Positions 18,133 to 28,377 of a stretch of DNA of 64,000 nucleotides are shown here, piece after piece. Both the position numbers and the translations under genes were made by a program. Position 1 is the stretch's first letter, and each line of letters opens with the position of its first letter. A model generated the notes under the pieces. That model worked only from the letters and a program-made list of their open reading frames with translations, made no database searches and was not told where the DNA came from. Source of the stretch: Neobacillus sp. YX16 (GTDB lineage Bacteria; Bacillota; Bacilli; Bacillales; Cytobacillaceae); the NCBI RefSeq assembly GCF_030123505.1, contig NZ_CP126115.1, positions 1,936,001-2,000,000 on the forward strand, written 5' to 3'.

Positions 18133-19800
18133 TTGATAAATAGAATAAATAGTTCCATTAAGATTATTACGCTTGGTGGTATTGGAGAAATCGGGAAAAA
18201 TATGTATCTTGTCGAAGTGGACAAGGACATCTATATCATTGATGCCGGGTTAATGTTCCCCGAGGATGAAATGCTTGGCATTGATATCGTGATTCCAGAC
18301 ATCAGTTATTTAACAGAAAACAAGGAAAGAGTGAAGGCAGTTTTCCTTACACATGGCCATGAAGATCATATTGGTGCCCTTTCCTATCTTCTTCGCCAAT
18401 TGGACGTACCTGTTTATGGAACAAAACTTACATTAGCTCTTGCAGCTGCTAAGTTAAAGGAGCAGGAATATTATGGGAAGATCAATTTTATTGAAGTAAC
18501 TTCGGATACAATTGTTCAGATGGATTCTGTCGAAGTTAGCTTTTTTCGAACAAATCACAGTATTCCAGACTCAGTCGGTGTATGCGTTCATACTTCAGAA
18601 GGAAGCATCGTATATACGGGGGATTTCAAATTTGATCAGGCAGCAACAAAGCTGTATAAGCCTGAAATAGGGAAAATGGCCGCTCTAGGAGAAAAGGGTG
18701 TATTATGTTTACTCTCAGATAGTACGGAAGCAGAGAAGCCTGGATACACTACCTCCGAGGCAATCGTTGAGCGAGAGTTATCCACTGCATTCTATAATAC
18801 ACGCGGCAGAATGATAGCTGCATGCTTCGCTTCAGATATTAACAGAATTCAGCATATATTTGATGCAGCAAGGGATAATGGCCGTAAAGTAGCAGTAGTT
18901 GGTAAAAGTCTTGAAAGAATTTATCAAATTGCGCTAGATTTAGGCTATTTAGAGGTGAGCGAAGATTTAATTATCCCCGTTAGTGAAATAAATAATTACG
19001 AAGACAGGGAAATCGTCGTATTAATGACGGGAAGTCAAGGGGAGCCAATTGAAGCCCTTCAAAAAATGGCGAAGCAAACTGCAAAACATGTAAATATACA
19101 GCCTGGTGATACTGTTCTAATAGCTGCATCAACACTTAGGGGAAGTGAATTGTTGATATCGAGAACAGTGGATATGCTTTTTAGAGCAGGAGCAAATGTT
19201 ATCTCAGGAAAAAGAACGATTCATGTTTCAAGCCATGGCAGCCAAGAAGAATTAAAATTTATGATTAACTTAATGAAACCAAAGTACTTTATTCCAGTGC
19301 ATGGGGAATATAGAATGCTAAAAGCACATCGGAGACTGGCACTTGATTGTGAAGTACCGGATGAGAACATCATTATCCCAGACCGTGGTGATGTGGTAGA
19401 ATTTAAGGATGGAACGTTCTCTATCAGCGGTAAAGTTCCTTCAGGCAATGTATTAATTGATGGAATTGGTGTGGGTGACGTTGGAAATATCGTTTTACGA
19501 GATCGGAGACTGCTGTCTCAAGATGGTATATTAATTGTTGTGGTTACATTAACTAGGCAGGATAAGCGGATTGCTGCAGGTCCGGAAATTATTTCACGTG
19601 GTTTTGTCTATGTCCGTGAATCAGAAAAGTTAATGGATGAATCTACAAAATTAGTTCGAGATATTGTACAGAAGAACATTTCTAAAGATTCCTTTGAATG
19701 GTCAAGCCTTAAACAGGACATAAGAGATGGGTTAAACAGATACTTGTTTGAAAAAACAAAAAGAAGACCGATGATACTTCCGATTATTATGGAAGTTTAA
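18133..19800 (+). CDS. rnjB: Ribonuclease J2 (RNase J family)
   Basis: A 555-residue metallo-beta-lactamase/beta-CASP ribonuclease, exactly the B. subtilis RNase J length when started at TTG 18133 (9 nt after AGGAGG at 18118-18123); a longer frame from 18070 has no ribosome binding site. Synteny (dapA-rnjB-tepA) marks it as J2. The catalytic motif HGHEDHIG (His74, His76, Asp78, His79) is complete, unlike my recollection of the degenerate motif in B. subtilis J2. GSQGEP and HVSSHGSQEELK are beta-CASP motifs. It would act in mRNA decay and rRNA maturation, probably with J1. A terminator follows. Confidence 0.93.
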   Translation: MINRINSSIKIITLGGIGEIGKNMYLVEVDKDIYIIDAGLMFPEDEMLGIDIVIPDISYLTENKERVKAVFLTHGHEDHIGALSYLLRQLDVPVYGTKLTLALAAAKLKEQEYYGKINFIEVTSDTIVQMDSVEVSFFRTNHSIPDSVGVCVHTSEGSIVYTGDFKFDQAATKLYKPEIGKMAALGEKGVLCLLSDSTEAEKPGYTTSEAIVERELSTAFYNTRGRMIAACFASDINRIQHIFDAARDNGRKVAVVGKSLERIYQIALDLGYLEVSEDLIIPVSEINNYEDREIVVLMTGSQGEPIEALQKMAKQTAKHVNIQPGDTVLIAASTLRGSELLISRTVDMLFRAGANVISGKRTIHVSSHGSQEELKFMINLMKPKYFIPVHGEYRMLKAHRRLALDCEVPDENIIIPDRGDVVEFKDGTFSISGKVPSGNVLIDGIGVGDVGNIVLRDRRLLSQDGILIVVVTLTRQDKRIAAGPEIISRGFVYVRESEKLMDESTKLVRDIVQKNISKDSFEWSSLKQDIRDGLNRYLFEKTKRRPMILPIIMEV

Positions 19801-19810
19801 GAAGGTAAAG

Positions 19811-19842
19811 GAGGCATTGGGGAAACCAATGCTTCTTTTTTT
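19811..19842 (+). terminator. Intrinsic terminator after rnjB
   Basis: Stem GAGGCATTGG / CCAATGCTTC (19811-19820, 19826-19835; one G-U pair), loop GGAAA, seven T. Confidence 0.88.
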
Positions 19843-19924
19843 ACATAGGATTTTATTCCATCAATCTAAGAATGAAATTGTTTCATAGGTCAATACTAAC
19901 GTTATCATGCGTGAAGGGAGACTT

Positions 19925-20680
19925 ATGATGAATAAGGACATACAAAAAAGTGAATCGGGAAATCAAGAAGGGCAAGAACCTCAAAAAGAGGATAAGCCTT
20001 CTTCTTTAATGGAAAAAATTCAGCAGCTAGGGCAAACAAATGTACCTCAGCTTTCTTCCGATTCACGGATCCATTGTTTGACAATTATCGGCCAAATTGA
20101 GGGTCATTTAGCTCTGCCTCCACAAAACAAAACGACAAAATATGAACACTTGATACCTCAACTAGTAGCGATTGAACAAAATCCTAAAATAGAAGGAGTA
20201 TTGATAATTTTAAATACAGTTGGCGGCGATGTGGAGGCTGGACTGGCCATTTCTGAAATGATGGCAACACTGTCAAAACCAACTGTTTCAATCGTCTTAG
20301 GAGGAGGACATTCAATAGGAGTGCCAATAGCGGTCTCTTGTGATTATTCCTTTATAGCCGAAACAGCAACGATGACCATCCATCCAATTCGTTTAACTGG
20401 TCTAGTAATTGGGGTACCAGCAACCTTTGAATATTTAGATAAAATGCAGGATAGGGTTGTCAATTTTGTAACCAAACATTCTAATATTACTGAAGAGAAA
20501 TTTAAGGATTTAATGTTTGCGAAAGGAAATCTCACTCGTGACATAGGGACAAATGTCGTTGGTCCAGATGCCGTAGAGTATGGATTGATTGACGAGGTTG
20601 GCGGACTCGGGCAGGCGATGAAGAAGTTAAATGAATTAATTGATCAATCTAAAGGTGCAAGTGAGGGGCTGATTCAATGA
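19925..20680 (+). CDS. tepA: ClpP-like serine protease TepA (YmfB)
   Basis: About 251 residues of the ClpP/TepA family. After a charged N-terminal tail comes [18 protein letters not shown], then the ClpP-fold core with [35 protein letters not shown] (putative nucleophilic Ser) and [12 protein letters not shown]. TepA was proposed to act in protein translocation or degradation in B. subtilis; its substrate is not clear. Two adjacent ATGs (19925, 19928) follow AAGGGAG; an ATG at 19907 lacks one. It overlaps ylzJ by 4 bp. Confidence 0.93.
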   Translation: MMNKDIQKSESGNQEGQEPQKEDKPSSLMEKIQQLGQTNVPQLSSDSRIHCLTIIGQIEGHLALPPQNKTTKYEHLIPQLVAIEQNPKIEGVLIILNTVGGDVEAGLAISEMMATLSKPTVSIVLGGGHSIGVPIAVSCDYSFIAETATMTIHPIRLTGLVIGVPATFEYLDKMQDRVVNFVTKHSNITEEKFKDLMFAKGNLTRDIGTNVVGPDAVEYGLIDEVGGLGQAMKKLNELIDQSKGASEGLIQ

Positions 20681-20916
20681 TTCTATATACGATGATGCCG
20701 CAGGAATTAATATATCCAAATGACCCAGAAGCCTTTAATAGACAACAAACTGTAACCTATCAAGGGGTATCAATGATAGTGGAACAATCTGATGCACAAA
20801 ATGTCCAGGTCATTCGCATTTTAAGCAGTGACCCGCAGCATTATTTAGACGAGCGCTTATGTCCAGGTGCCAAAATTTCTTGTGCCAGCATTGAAGGATT
20901 GTCATCAAACTATTAG
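20677..20916 (+). CDS. ylzJ: YlzJ-like protein
   Basis: A 79-residue protein of the YlzJ family, starting [14 protein letters not shown] and carrying the conserved [18 protein letters not shown]. It overlaps the end of tepA by 4 bp (ATGA), which suggests co-translation. No function is known. It is the usual neighbour between tepA and spoIIIE in Bacillaceae. Confidence 0.88.
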   Translation: MILYTMMPQELIYPNDPEAFNRQQTVTYQGVSMIVEQSDAQNVQVIRILSSDPQHYLDERLCPGAKISCASIEGLSSNY

Positions 20917-20947
20917 GATATTATGGTATAATAAGGATACCAAGCTT

Positions 20948-20982
20948 AAGCAGCCAATGAAGGCTGCTTTCTTCCTTTTGTG
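20948..20982 (+). terminator. Intrinsic terminator after ylzJ
   Basis: Stem AAGCAGCC / GGCTGCTT (20948-20955, 20962-20969), six-base loop, then a T-rich tail interrupted by C. Confidence 0.75.
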
Positions 20983-21064
20983 GGGAATTTTCTAATGCAT
21001 TGTGTTTGATAAAGCAAAAGGTTGATAATGATGATAGTACAACACTATATAGACAGGTGATAAG

Positions 21065-23413
21065 ATGGCGAAGAAAAAGAGAAGATCAAAAAAACGAGAT
21101 AATCATTTAAAACAAACCGTACAATATGAACTTACCGCGCTTGCATTATTAGCGCTTGCAATTATATCAATAGCTAAATTGGGAGCTGTTGGAGAAGCAG
21201 CCGTACTATTTTTCCGATTCTGGATGGGTGAATGGTACATGCTAAGCTTGATTGGTCTGGTTATTTTAAGTGTGTATCTTATGTGGAAACGAACCATCCC
21301 TTTTATTTTTCATATTAAATTAATTGGAACTTATCTTATCGTTTCATCTATTCTCCTTTTAAGCCATGTAACGCTTTTTCATTTACTAACAAATGATGGT
21401 AACTTTAAGAATCCTAGTGTCATCAGCAACACATGGGAAATATTTATGATGGAAGTTAGAGGGGAAACAAGCACAATTGACCTTGGTGGAGGGATGATTG
21501 GAGCCGTTCTTTTTGCTATGTTTCATTATCTATTTGCTGAAACTGGCACAAAGATTATTGCCTTTATCTTTATTCTAATAGGGTTTATTTTACTAACTGG
21601 TAAATCATTTGGAGAGTTTATTGCAAAAGTAGGAACCACGATGATTGAATTTTCAAAGGGACAGTGGAGTGCCTTTCAATTAGATATGGAAGAATGGAAA
21701 CAGAAAAAACAAGAGCGGCGGGAAGAAAGACGGGTACAACTGCAACGAGAACGTGAAAACAGGGCAACAGTTTCAGTTCAGCCAGAAATCATTCCCTCTT
21801 TACAAAATGTTCAGGACGAAATCGTCATTCCTGAACCCCTTATCTCAAGCTTTGCAGATCGGGCTTATCCAGATGAAGAGCCACAAAGGGCAAAACGAAG
21901 GAAAGATGATTCAAAGAATAAAGGGAATGAACAGAAAATAGTAGAAGAAGACAGCACACCGCCGATTACCTTTACGGAAGTAGAGAATGTTGCTTATGAA
22001 TTACCGCCGCTAAGACTTCTAAAACTTCCGAAGAAAACAGATCAAAGCGGGGAATACGAATTAATTCATGCGAATGCAGCTAAACTGGAAAGAACTTTTC
22101 AAAGCTTCGGGGTTAAGGCTCGAGTAACACAGGTACATCTTGGTCCAGCAGTTACAAAGTATGAGGTTCATCCTGATGTCGGGGTTAAAGTTAGTAAAAT
22201 AGTTAGCTTAAGTGATGATCTAGCCTTAGCACTAGCTGCTAAAGATATACGAATTGAAGCCCCTATTCCTGGAAAATCAGCAATTGGAATTGAAGTACCA
22301 AATTCAGAGGTGGCCGTTGTTTCTCTAAGAGAAGTACTAGAAGCAACTCAAAATAATAAACCAGAGGCGAAACTGCTAATTGGACTTGGCAGGGATATTA
22401 CTGGGGAAGCAGTACTTGCTGAATTAAATAAAATGCCCCATCTGCTCGTGGCTGGTTCAACCGGAAGCGGGAAGAGTGTTTGTATTAATGGTATTATCAC
22501 GAGCATCTTAATGAGAGCTAAGCCTCATGAAGTAAAATTAATGATGATTGATCCTAAGATGGTAGAGTTAAATGTCTATAATGGTGTCCCTCACTTATTA
22601 GCACCTGTAGTAACAGACGCTAAAAAAGCTTCGCAAGCGTTGAAAAAGGTTGTAAGTGAAATGGAGAGACGTTATGAACTATTCTCTCATACTGGAACAC
22701 GTAATATTGAAGGGTATAATGACCATGTTAAAAGGCATAACATCGAGGAAAATGATAAGCAGCCACTTTTGCCATATATTGTCGTCATTGTGGACGAGCT
22801 TGCTGATTTAATGATGGTAGCCTCATCTGATGTGGAGGATTCCATTACTAGACTTGCACAAATGGCGCGAGCTGCGGGAATCCACCTCATTATAGCAACC
22901 CAGCGTCCTTCAGTCGATGTCATCACAGGGGTAATTAAAGCAAATATCCCTTCAAGAATTGCCTTTGCAGTGTCGAGTGCTACCGATTCAAGAACGATCT
23001 TGGATATGGGCGGTGCAGAAAAACTTCTGGGCAGAGGAGATATGCTATTTTTACCAGTTGGTGCTTCAAAACCAGTTCGTGTACAAGGAGCCTTTCTATC
23101 AGACAATGAAGTAGAGGAAACGGTTAATTTTGTTATTGGGCAGCAAAAAGCACAATATCAAGAAGAGATGATTCCAGACGATACACCTGAAGCAGTCGGT
23201 GAGGTTGATGATGATCTATATGCAGATGCTGTGGATTTAGTAATAGATATGCAAACGGCATCTGTTTCCATGTTACAGCGTCGTTTTCGTATAGGATATA
23301 CAAGAGCGGCAAGGTTAATTGATGAAATGGAAGCTCGTGGAATAGTCGGATCATATGAAGGCAGTAAACCAAGAGCGGTATTACAATCCAAACCAAACGA
23401 AGAAGTAAATTGA
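21065..23413 (+). CDS. spoIIIE: DNA translocase SpoIIIE/FtsK
   Basis: A 782-residue DNA pump that moves the chromosome into the forespore. A very basic N-terminus ([13 protein letters not shown]) is followed by four membrane segments in about 20-185, a charged linker (190-310), then the motor: Walker A GSTGSGKS around residue 465 and Walker [13 protein letters not shown]. The C-terminal winged-helix gamma domain ([21 protein letters not shown]) reads SRS orientation sequences. Length is close to B. subtilis SpoIIIE (787). The ATG follows ACAGGTGATAAG. Confidence 0.97.
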   Translation: MAKKKRRSKKRDNHLKQTVQYELTALALLALAIISIAKLGAVGEAAVLFFRFWMGEWYMLSLIGLVILSVYLMWKRTIPFIFHIKLIGTYLIVSSILLLSHVTLFHLLTNDGNFKNPSVISNTWEIFMMEVRGETSTIDLGGGMIGAVLFAMFHYLFAETGTKIIAFIFILIGFILLTGKSFGEFIAKVGTTMIEFSKGQWSAFQLDMEEWKQKKQERREERRVQLQRERENRATVSVQPEIIPSLQNVQDEIVIPEPLISSFADRAYPDEEPQRAKRRKDDSKNKGNEQKIVEEDSTPPITFTEVENVAYELPPLRLLKLPKKTDQSGEYELIHANAAKLERTFQSFGVKARVTQVHLGPAVTKYEVHPDVGVKVSKIVSLSDDLALALAAKDIRIEAPIPGKSAIGIEVPNSEVAVVSLREVLEATQNNKPEAKLLIGLGRDITGEAVLAELNKMPHLLVAGSTGSGKSVCINGIITSILMRAKPHEVKLMMIDPKMVELNVYNGVPHLLAPVVTDAKKASQALKKVVSEMERRYELFSHTGTRNIEGYNDHVKRHNIEENDKQPLLPYIVVIVDELADLMMVASSDVEDSITRLAQMARAAGIHLIIATQRPSVDVITGVIKANIPSRIAFAVSSATDSRTILDMGGAEKLLGRGDMLFLPVGASKPVRVQGAFLSDNEVEETVNFVIGQQKAQYQEEMIPDDTPEAVGEVDDDLYADAVDLVIDMQTASVSMLQRRFRIGYTRAARLIDEMEARGIVGSYEGSKPRAVLQSKPNEEVN

Positions 23414-23440
23414 AAAAAGAGCCTAACGGCTCTTTTTTTT
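23414..23440 (+). terminator. Intrinsic terminator after spoIIIE
   Basis: Stem AAAAAGAGCC / GGCTCTTTTT (23414-23423, 23428-23437), loop TAAC, eight T. Confidence 0.9.
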
Positions 23441-23616
23441 AACAAAATATTCCTAATTGATTTAGACAATAATAAATTATAGCAGATTTAAGAGTAAAAA
23501 GGCCTATTTATACTGATAGTTTTCGACAATATTGCTTTTTTCGACAATTTAATGAATTTCTATTTCCTTATGCCTGAAAAAGTGGTATATTATTTTCGAT
23601 TAGTAGGAATGATTAT

Positions 23617-23634
23617 ACATCAGATGTCTGATGT
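23617..23634. promoter_or_regulatory. Palindromic operator candidate for YmfC
   Basis: ACATCAGA (23617-23624), TG, TCTGATGT (23627-23634): a perfect 8-bp inverted repeat 26 bp before the ymfC start and overlapping the region expected for its promoter. Short palindromes of this size just upstream of their own gene are typical GntR/HutC operators, so autoregulation is likely (inference). A half-site, TGTCTG, recurs at 24413-24418 before the lipoprotein gene. Confidence 0.6.
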
Positions 23635-23660
23635 CTTAGAAAGAAGCTGGAGGTACCCGC

Positions 23661-24386
23661 ATGTCTATTAAGCTAGATAGCCGACATTTATACCTACAAG
23701 TTATCGATCGGTTAAAACAAGATATCGAACTAGGAGTCTACAAAGAAAAAGAAAAACTGCCATCCGAATTTGATCTTGCCAAACATCTCGGTGTAAGCAG
23801 GGCCACCCTTCGAGAAGCACTACGAATACTTGAAGAAGAAAACGTTATCATTCGTCGCCATGGTGTTGGTACATTTGTTAATGCTAAGCCACTGTTTACT
23901 TCAGGAATTGAACAACTTAATAGTGTAACGGATATGATCTTTCAAGCGGGGATGAAACCAGGCACAATCTTTTTAAGTTCATCAACTGTTGGAGCGACTG
24001 AAGAAGATATTCGTCGTTTCTCATGTTCTGCAAATGAGGAAATTGTAATCATGGAGCGGGTTAGAACTGCAAATGGGGAGCCTGTTGTATACTGTATCGA
24101 CAAGGTACCTGAAAAAATTTTGCCAGAGACATTTTCCCATGGGGAGGAATCCATTTTTTCCATTTTGGAAGAAGAGGCAAACCGAAAAATTACATACGCG
24201 GTTGCTCAAATTGAACCAATTGGTTATCATGAGAAAATTTCCCCAATTCTAGAATGTGAACCAGAAACTGCCTTGCTTGTTTTAAAGCAAATGCACTTCG
24301 ATGAAATGGATGAACCAGTCCTCTTTTCGGTAAACTACTTTAAAGCAGATAAATTTAGTTTTCAGGTATTGAGAAAAAGGTTTTAA
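23661..24386 (+). CDS. ymfC: GntR-family (HutC/UTRA) transcriptional regulator YmfC
   Basis: A 241-residue regulator: winged helix at about 8-75 ([18 protein letters not shown] is the recognition helix region) and a UTRA effector domain at about 95-240. Position after spoIIIE matches B. subtilis ymfC, which has been linked with control of nucleoside transport (my recollection; treat as tentative). The next genes here encode a BMP-type nucleoside importer, which supports that role. It probably binds the palindrome at 23617-23634. Confidence 0.88.
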   Translation: MSIKLDSRHLYLQVIDRLKQDIELGVYKEKEKLPSEFDLAKHLGVSRATLREALRILEEENVIIRRHGVGTFVNAKPLFTSGIEQLNSVTDMIFQAGMKPGTIFLSSSTVGATEEDIRRFSCSANEEIVIMERVRTANGEPVVYCIDKVPEKILPETFSHGEESIFSILEEEANRKITYAVAQIEPIGYHEKISPILECEPETALLVLKQMHFDEMDEPVLFSVNYFKADKFSFQVLRKRF

Positions 24387-24421
24387 TTTTCTTATATTAT
24401 GGAAGCATAAACATGTCTGCA

Positions 24422-24443
24422 ATTTAGTACATTTCTACTAAAT
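24422..24443. promoter_or_regulatory. Inverted repeat upstream of the BMP lipoprotein gene
   Basis: ATTTAGTA (24422-24429), six bases, TACTAAAT (24436-24443), perfect arms, 29 bp before the TTG start. It could be an operator for a second regulator or a short leader hairpin; the sequence does not decide. Confidence 0.4.
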
Positions 24444-24472
24444 CAAACAACATAAATAGGGGGTCAATTGCC

Positions 24473-25573
24473 TTGAAAAAACGTAAATTTGGCTTAACCA
24501 TGTCATTGATTTTAGCTGCAGGTACATTGTTAGGAGCATGCGGCGGCGGTAATGACAAGGATACAGGTAAGGATAATGGTAAAGACGGTATTAAAATTGG
24601 TATGGTTACCGATGCTGGTACAATTGATGACAAATCATTTAACCAAGGTACTTGGGAAGGAATTCAACAAGCTCAAAAAGAATTAGGAATTCAATCAAAA
24701 TATCTTAAGCCAGCTGGTACAACAGAAGCAGAATACCTAAAGGAAATGGGCAATTTAAATGATGCAGGTTATAAGTTTATTGTATTACCTGGATTCAAGT
24801 TTGAAACTGCCGTATTCAAAGCACAGGATAAATACAAAGATTCAAAATTCGTCATTCTTGATGGTAATCCACATGCTGGTGACTTTAAACCTGTTGTTAA
24901 GGAAAACACAGTGGCAGTCTTCTTCGCTGAACATGAATCAGGTTTCTTAGCAGGTGTAGCTGCAGCACTTGAATTAAAAGAAGGCGAAGCTGGATTTATC
25001 GGTGGTATGGAAATTCCGGCTGTTCAAAAGTTTAACTGGGGCTTCCAACAAGGTGTTAAATACGCTAACGAAAACCTAGGTACAAAACTTAACATTAAAG
25101 CTGAAAACGTACTTTATCAAGGTTCATTTGATAACGTAGCTGCTGGTGGACAAATTGCTGCACAAATGTTTGACCGTGGTGTAAATGTAATCTTCACTGC
25201 TGCTGGCGGTGTTGGTGTTGGTGCTATCAATGAAGCAAAAACACGTGGAAAAGCTGGAGAGAAAATCTGGATCGTTGGTGTTGACTCTGACCAATATGCA
25301 GATGGTATTTATGAAGGTGAAAAATCAATTATCTTGACTTCAGCAATGAAGAAATTAGATAACGTTACATTTGACTTAATCAAGCGTGAGTTAGATGGTG
25401 ATTTCCCTGGCGGCGAAACATTAACGTTCGATGCAAAAAATGACGGTATTGGTCTTCCTGCGGAAAATCCTAACTTAAGCGACGATACAATTACTAAGGT
25501 AAATGAAGTATTTGAAAAAATTAAGTCTGGCGATATTAAAGTTGCGGCTGAGCAAGGAAGCTTACTTAAGTAA
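24473..25573 (+). CDS. BMP-family nucleoside-binding lipoprotein
   Basis: A 366-residue substrate-binding lipoprotein. The signal peptide ends in the lipobox LLGAC with the lipidated Cys23. Next is IKIGMVTDAGTIDDKSFNQG, the BMP (PnrA-like/NupN-like) signature, and later AGGVGVGAINEA and WIVGVDSDQYADG. BMP proteins bind nucleosides outside the membrane for an ABC importer, here encoded by the next three genes. TTG start at 24473 after ATAGGGGG. A terminator after the gene and a 190-bp gap before the ATPase suggest the binding protein is made in excess, as common for ABC importers. Confidence 0.93.
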   Translation: MKKRKFGLTMSLILAAGTLLGACGGGNDKDTGKDNGKDGIKIGMVTDAGTIDDKSFNQGTWEGIQQAQKELGIQSKYLKPAGTTEAEYLKEMGNLNDAGYKFIVLPGFKFETAVFKAQDKYKDSKFVILDGNPHAGDFKPVVKENTVAVFFAEHESGFLAGVAAALELKEGEAGFIGGMEIPAVQKFNWGFQQGVKYANENLGTKLNIKAENVLYQGSFDNVAAGGQIAAQMFDRGVNVIFTAAGGVGVGAINEAKTRGKAGEKIWIVGVDSDQYADGIYEGEKSIILTSAMKKLDNVTFDLIKRELDGDFPGGETLTFDAKNDGIGLPAENPNLSDDTITKVNEVFEKIKSGDIKVAAEQGSLLK

Positions 25574-25583
25574 AAAGGATTAT

Positions 25584-25611
25584 AAAAGAGACGGTTTTAC
25601 CCGTCTCTTTT
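25584..25611 (+). terminator. Intrinsic terminator/attenuator after the BMP lipoprotein gene
   Basis: Stem AAAAGAGACGG / CCGTCTCTTTT (25584-25594, 25601-25611), loop TTTTAC. It likely limits read-through into the ATPase and permease genes. Confidence 0.85.
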
Positions 25612-25776
25612 ATGCCTTTATGCATAAATGTTCTGCTAACAAAGAATATTTCTAGAGTAAGGAAATAATGGTTTAGTATATTCCTTTGAATGAAATTTCC
25701 TTGAATTTTGATGCAGTGATAGGGGACTCCCTATTTTCAAAGTAACCCGAGTCTAAATAAAAAGGTGAGTGCTACT

Positions 25777-27300
25777 ATGAGTTATGTGGTTGAAATGCTG
25801 GATATTAGGAAAGAATTTCCTGGTATTGTGGCAAATGATAATATTACCCTGACATTAAAAAAAGGGGAAATACATGCCCTATTAGGTGAAAACGGTGCTG
25901 GTAAATCAACGCTAATGGGTGTATTGTTTGGCATGTATCAACCTGAAAAAGGGATCGTAAAGATACGGGAGAAGGAAGTAAAAATTACGAGTCCTAATGT
26001 TGCCAATCAACTTGGCATCGGAATGGTCCATCAGCATTTTAAATTAGTAGAAAATTTTACAGTTACAGAAAATATTATACTAGGCAGTGAGCCGTTAAAA
26101 GGTATGGTCCTAGATATTGATAAGGCAGCAAAAAGAATTGCAGAGTTATCAAAACATTACGGTTTGAATGTTGACCCGCATGCAAAGATTGAAGATATTT
26201 CTGTAGGTATGCAGCAAAGAGTAGAAATTATGAAAATGCTTTACCGTGAAGCTGAGGTTCTTATTTTTGATGAACCCACTGCTGTTTTAACTCCTCATGA
26301 AATAGAAGAATTAATGAAGATCATGCGTAATCTCATTAATGAAGGTAAATCGATTATCATCATTACACATAAGTTAAAAGAAATTAAAGCGGTTGCAGAC
26401 CGTTGTACTGTTATAAGACGTGGAAAAGGAATCGGAACAGTTAACGTAAAAGAAACAAGCGAGGCACAGATGGCAGAAATGATGGTTGGCCGTCAAGTTA
26501 ACTTTAAAGTGGATAAGAAAGCTAGTACACCTGGTGAGGTTGTACTTCAAATAGATTCAATTTCTGTGAAAAATAACAGAAAGGTAATGGGACTGAAAAA
26601 TTTCTCTGTTGAAGTCAAACGCGGAGAAATAGTCGGTGTCGCTGGAGTTGAGGGGAATGGTCAATCTGAACTCGTAGAAGCGATAACGGGACTTAGGAAA
26701 GTTGAATCAGGAAAAATTTTATTAAAAGGAAAAGAAATAACAAATATTCCAATTCGCCAAAGAATCGAAAGTGGAATTGGCCATATCCCTGAAGACAGAC
26801 ATAGGCGGGGACTTGTTCTCGATTATACACTAGAAAATAACATGGTTTTAGAGGTCTACAATAAACCTCCGTTTGCGAAGGCTGGATTACTAAATGGCGC
26901 TGCAATTAAGAAATATGCTAAAAGTATTTTAGAAAACTTTGATGTTCGTTCCGGTGAAGGCGGAGCATCCATTGCAAGGACTCTATCTGGAGGTAATCAG
27001 CAAAAGGCAATCATTGGCCGTGAAATGGAATTAGATCCTGATTTGCTCATTGCTGTACAACCAACACGTGGATTGGATGTAGGATCGATTGAATATATCC
27101 ACAAAAGATTAATTGAGCATCGTGATCGAGGAAAGGCTGTACTTCTGGTTTCTTTAGAGCTTGATGAAGTACTGCAACTTTCAGACCGTATTGCCATCGT
27201 TAACAATGGAGAGTTAATCGGAACAGTAACTGCTTCCGAAACGAATGAAAATGAGGTAGGACTGATGATGGCAGGTGTGAGTAAGGAGAGAAGTGTATGA
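25777..27300 (+). CDS. Nucleoside ABC transporter, double ATPase subunit
   Basis: A 507-residue protein with two ABC cassettes (about 1-240 and 260-505), the RbsA/NupO-like arrangement. The first Walker A is GENGAGKST with Q-loop MVHQHF; the second, GVEGNGQSE, is degenerate as usual in this family, while its signature LSGGNQQK is intact. It powers nucleoside import with the two permeases. ATG 25777 lies 10 nt after AAGGTG; a GTG at 25765 sits inside that site. The stop overlaps the next gene by 4 bp. Confidence 0.93.
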   Translation: MSYVVEMLDIRKEFPGIVANDNITLTLKKGEIHALLGENGAGKSTLMGVLFGMYQPEKGIVKIREKEVKITSPNVANQLGIGMVHQHFKLVENFTVTENIILGSEPLKGMVLDIDKAAKRIAELSKHYGLNVDPHAKIEDISVGMQQRVEIMKMLYREAEVLIFDEPTAVLTPHEIEELMKIMRNLINEGKSIIIITHKLKEIKAVADRCTVIRRGKGIGTVNVKETSEAQMAEMMVGRQVNFKVDKKASTPGEVVLQIDSISVKNNRKVMGLKNFSVEVKRGEIVGVAGVEGNGQSELVEAITGLRKVESGKILLKGKEITNIPIRQRIESGIGHIPEDRHRRGLVLDYTLENNMVLEVYNKPPFAKAGLLNGAAIKKYAKSILENFDVRSGEGGASIARTLSGGNQQKAIIGREMELDPDLLIAVQPTRGLDVGSIEYIHKRLIEHRDRGKAVLLVSLELDEVLQLSDRIAIVNNGELIGTVTASETNENEVGLMMAGVSKERSV

Positions 27301-28376
27301 GAAACACCATAGTTTCATTAATATCAATTATTTTAGGACTAATAGCTGGGGGCTTACTAATGCTCTTCATAGGAGCAAGCCCGATTGAAGGGTACACGTA
27401 TTTATTTCAAGGTGCATTAAAGAATATTTCACGTATTGGTGATACTCTTGCAACGGCAACACCGCTCATTTTTACTGGACTTGCTGTCGCTTTTGCCTTC
27501 CGTACAGGTCTATTTAACATTGGTGCCTCAGGTCAAATGTTGATTGGCGGTCTGGCTGCTACTGCTGTAGGTTTAACGTTGGATTTGTCAAGACCGATTC
27601 TAATTATTGTAATGGTACTTGCCGGAATTATAGCTGGAGGATTATGGGCATTTATTCCTGGCCTTTTTAAAGCGAAATTTAATGTGCATGAAGTAGTATC
27701 CACTATCATGATGAACTGGATTGCATATTGGACAGTTTATTATGTTGTTCCTGGTTATTTTAAAGGAGAATTCCTGGAAACTGAATCTCGAAAACTTGCA
27801 GAAGAATCTACTTTGAGAACACCTTGGTTGACAGAAATGTTTCAGGGTTCTTATATAAATTTAGGATTATTCTTTGGAGTAATTGCTGTACTCATCGTTG
27901 CGTTTATCATTAATAAAACAACACTAGGATTTGAATTAAAAGCTGTAGGGTTTAATCGTCACGCAGCAGAATATGCAGGTATGAAAGTAAATCGAAATAT
28001 TATCTTATCTATGTTAATCTCAGGTGCCCTTGCAGGTCTTGGTGGAGTAGCATTATACACTGGTAATGCTTCCAGTATGCAAATTGGTATTTTACCAACG
28101 CAGGGCTATGATGGCATTGCAGTTGCATTACTTGGGGCAAACTCTCCAGTCGGCGTGTTCTTTGCAGCAATCCTTTTTGGTATTCTTTATTCAGGAACTG
28201 GCTTTATGAATGCAATGATCGAGATTCCCCCAGAACTTGCTAATACAATTATTGCTATTATTATTTATTTTGCTGCTACCAGCGTACTGATTCATCGTGT
28301 ATTAAATAAATTCCGCAAGACTACTTCAAATGCAAATGATGTTAATGGACCTGTTGGCAAGAAGGGAGAATCCTAA
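27297..28376 (+). CDS. Nucleoside ABC transporter permease (NupP-like)
   Basis: A 359-residue integral membrane protein of the BPD_transp_2 family with about eight to ten hydrophobic segments. Features are AFRTGLFNIGASGQMLIGG and the coupling-loop-like GFNRHAAEYAGMKV. It pairs with the downstream permease to form the channel. It overlaps the ATPase gene by 4 bp (ATGA) and is separated from the second permease by 1 bp. Confidence 0.92.
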   Translation: MRNTIVSLISIILGLIAGGLLMLFIGASPIEGYTYLFQGALKNISRIGDTLATATPLIFTGLAVAFAFRTGLFNIGASGQMLIGGLAATAVGLTLDLSRPILIIVMVLAGIIAGGLWAFIPGLFKAKFNVHEVVSTIMMNWIAYWTVYYVVPGYFKGEFLETESRKLAEESTLRTPWLTEMFQGSYINLGLFFGVIAVLIVAFIINKTTLGFELKAVGFNRHAAEYAGMKVNRNIILSMLISGALAGLGGVALYTGNASSMQIGILPTQGYDGIAVALLGANSPVGVFFAAILFGILYSGTGFMNAMIEIPPELANTIIAIIIYFAATSVLIHRVLNKFRKTTSNANDVNGPVGKKGES

Positions 28377-28377
28377 A

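Noticed and set aside
22687..23469. Minus-strand frames opposite the spoIIIE motor domain
   Set aside because: Shadow frames of a conserved gene; no independent coding signal.
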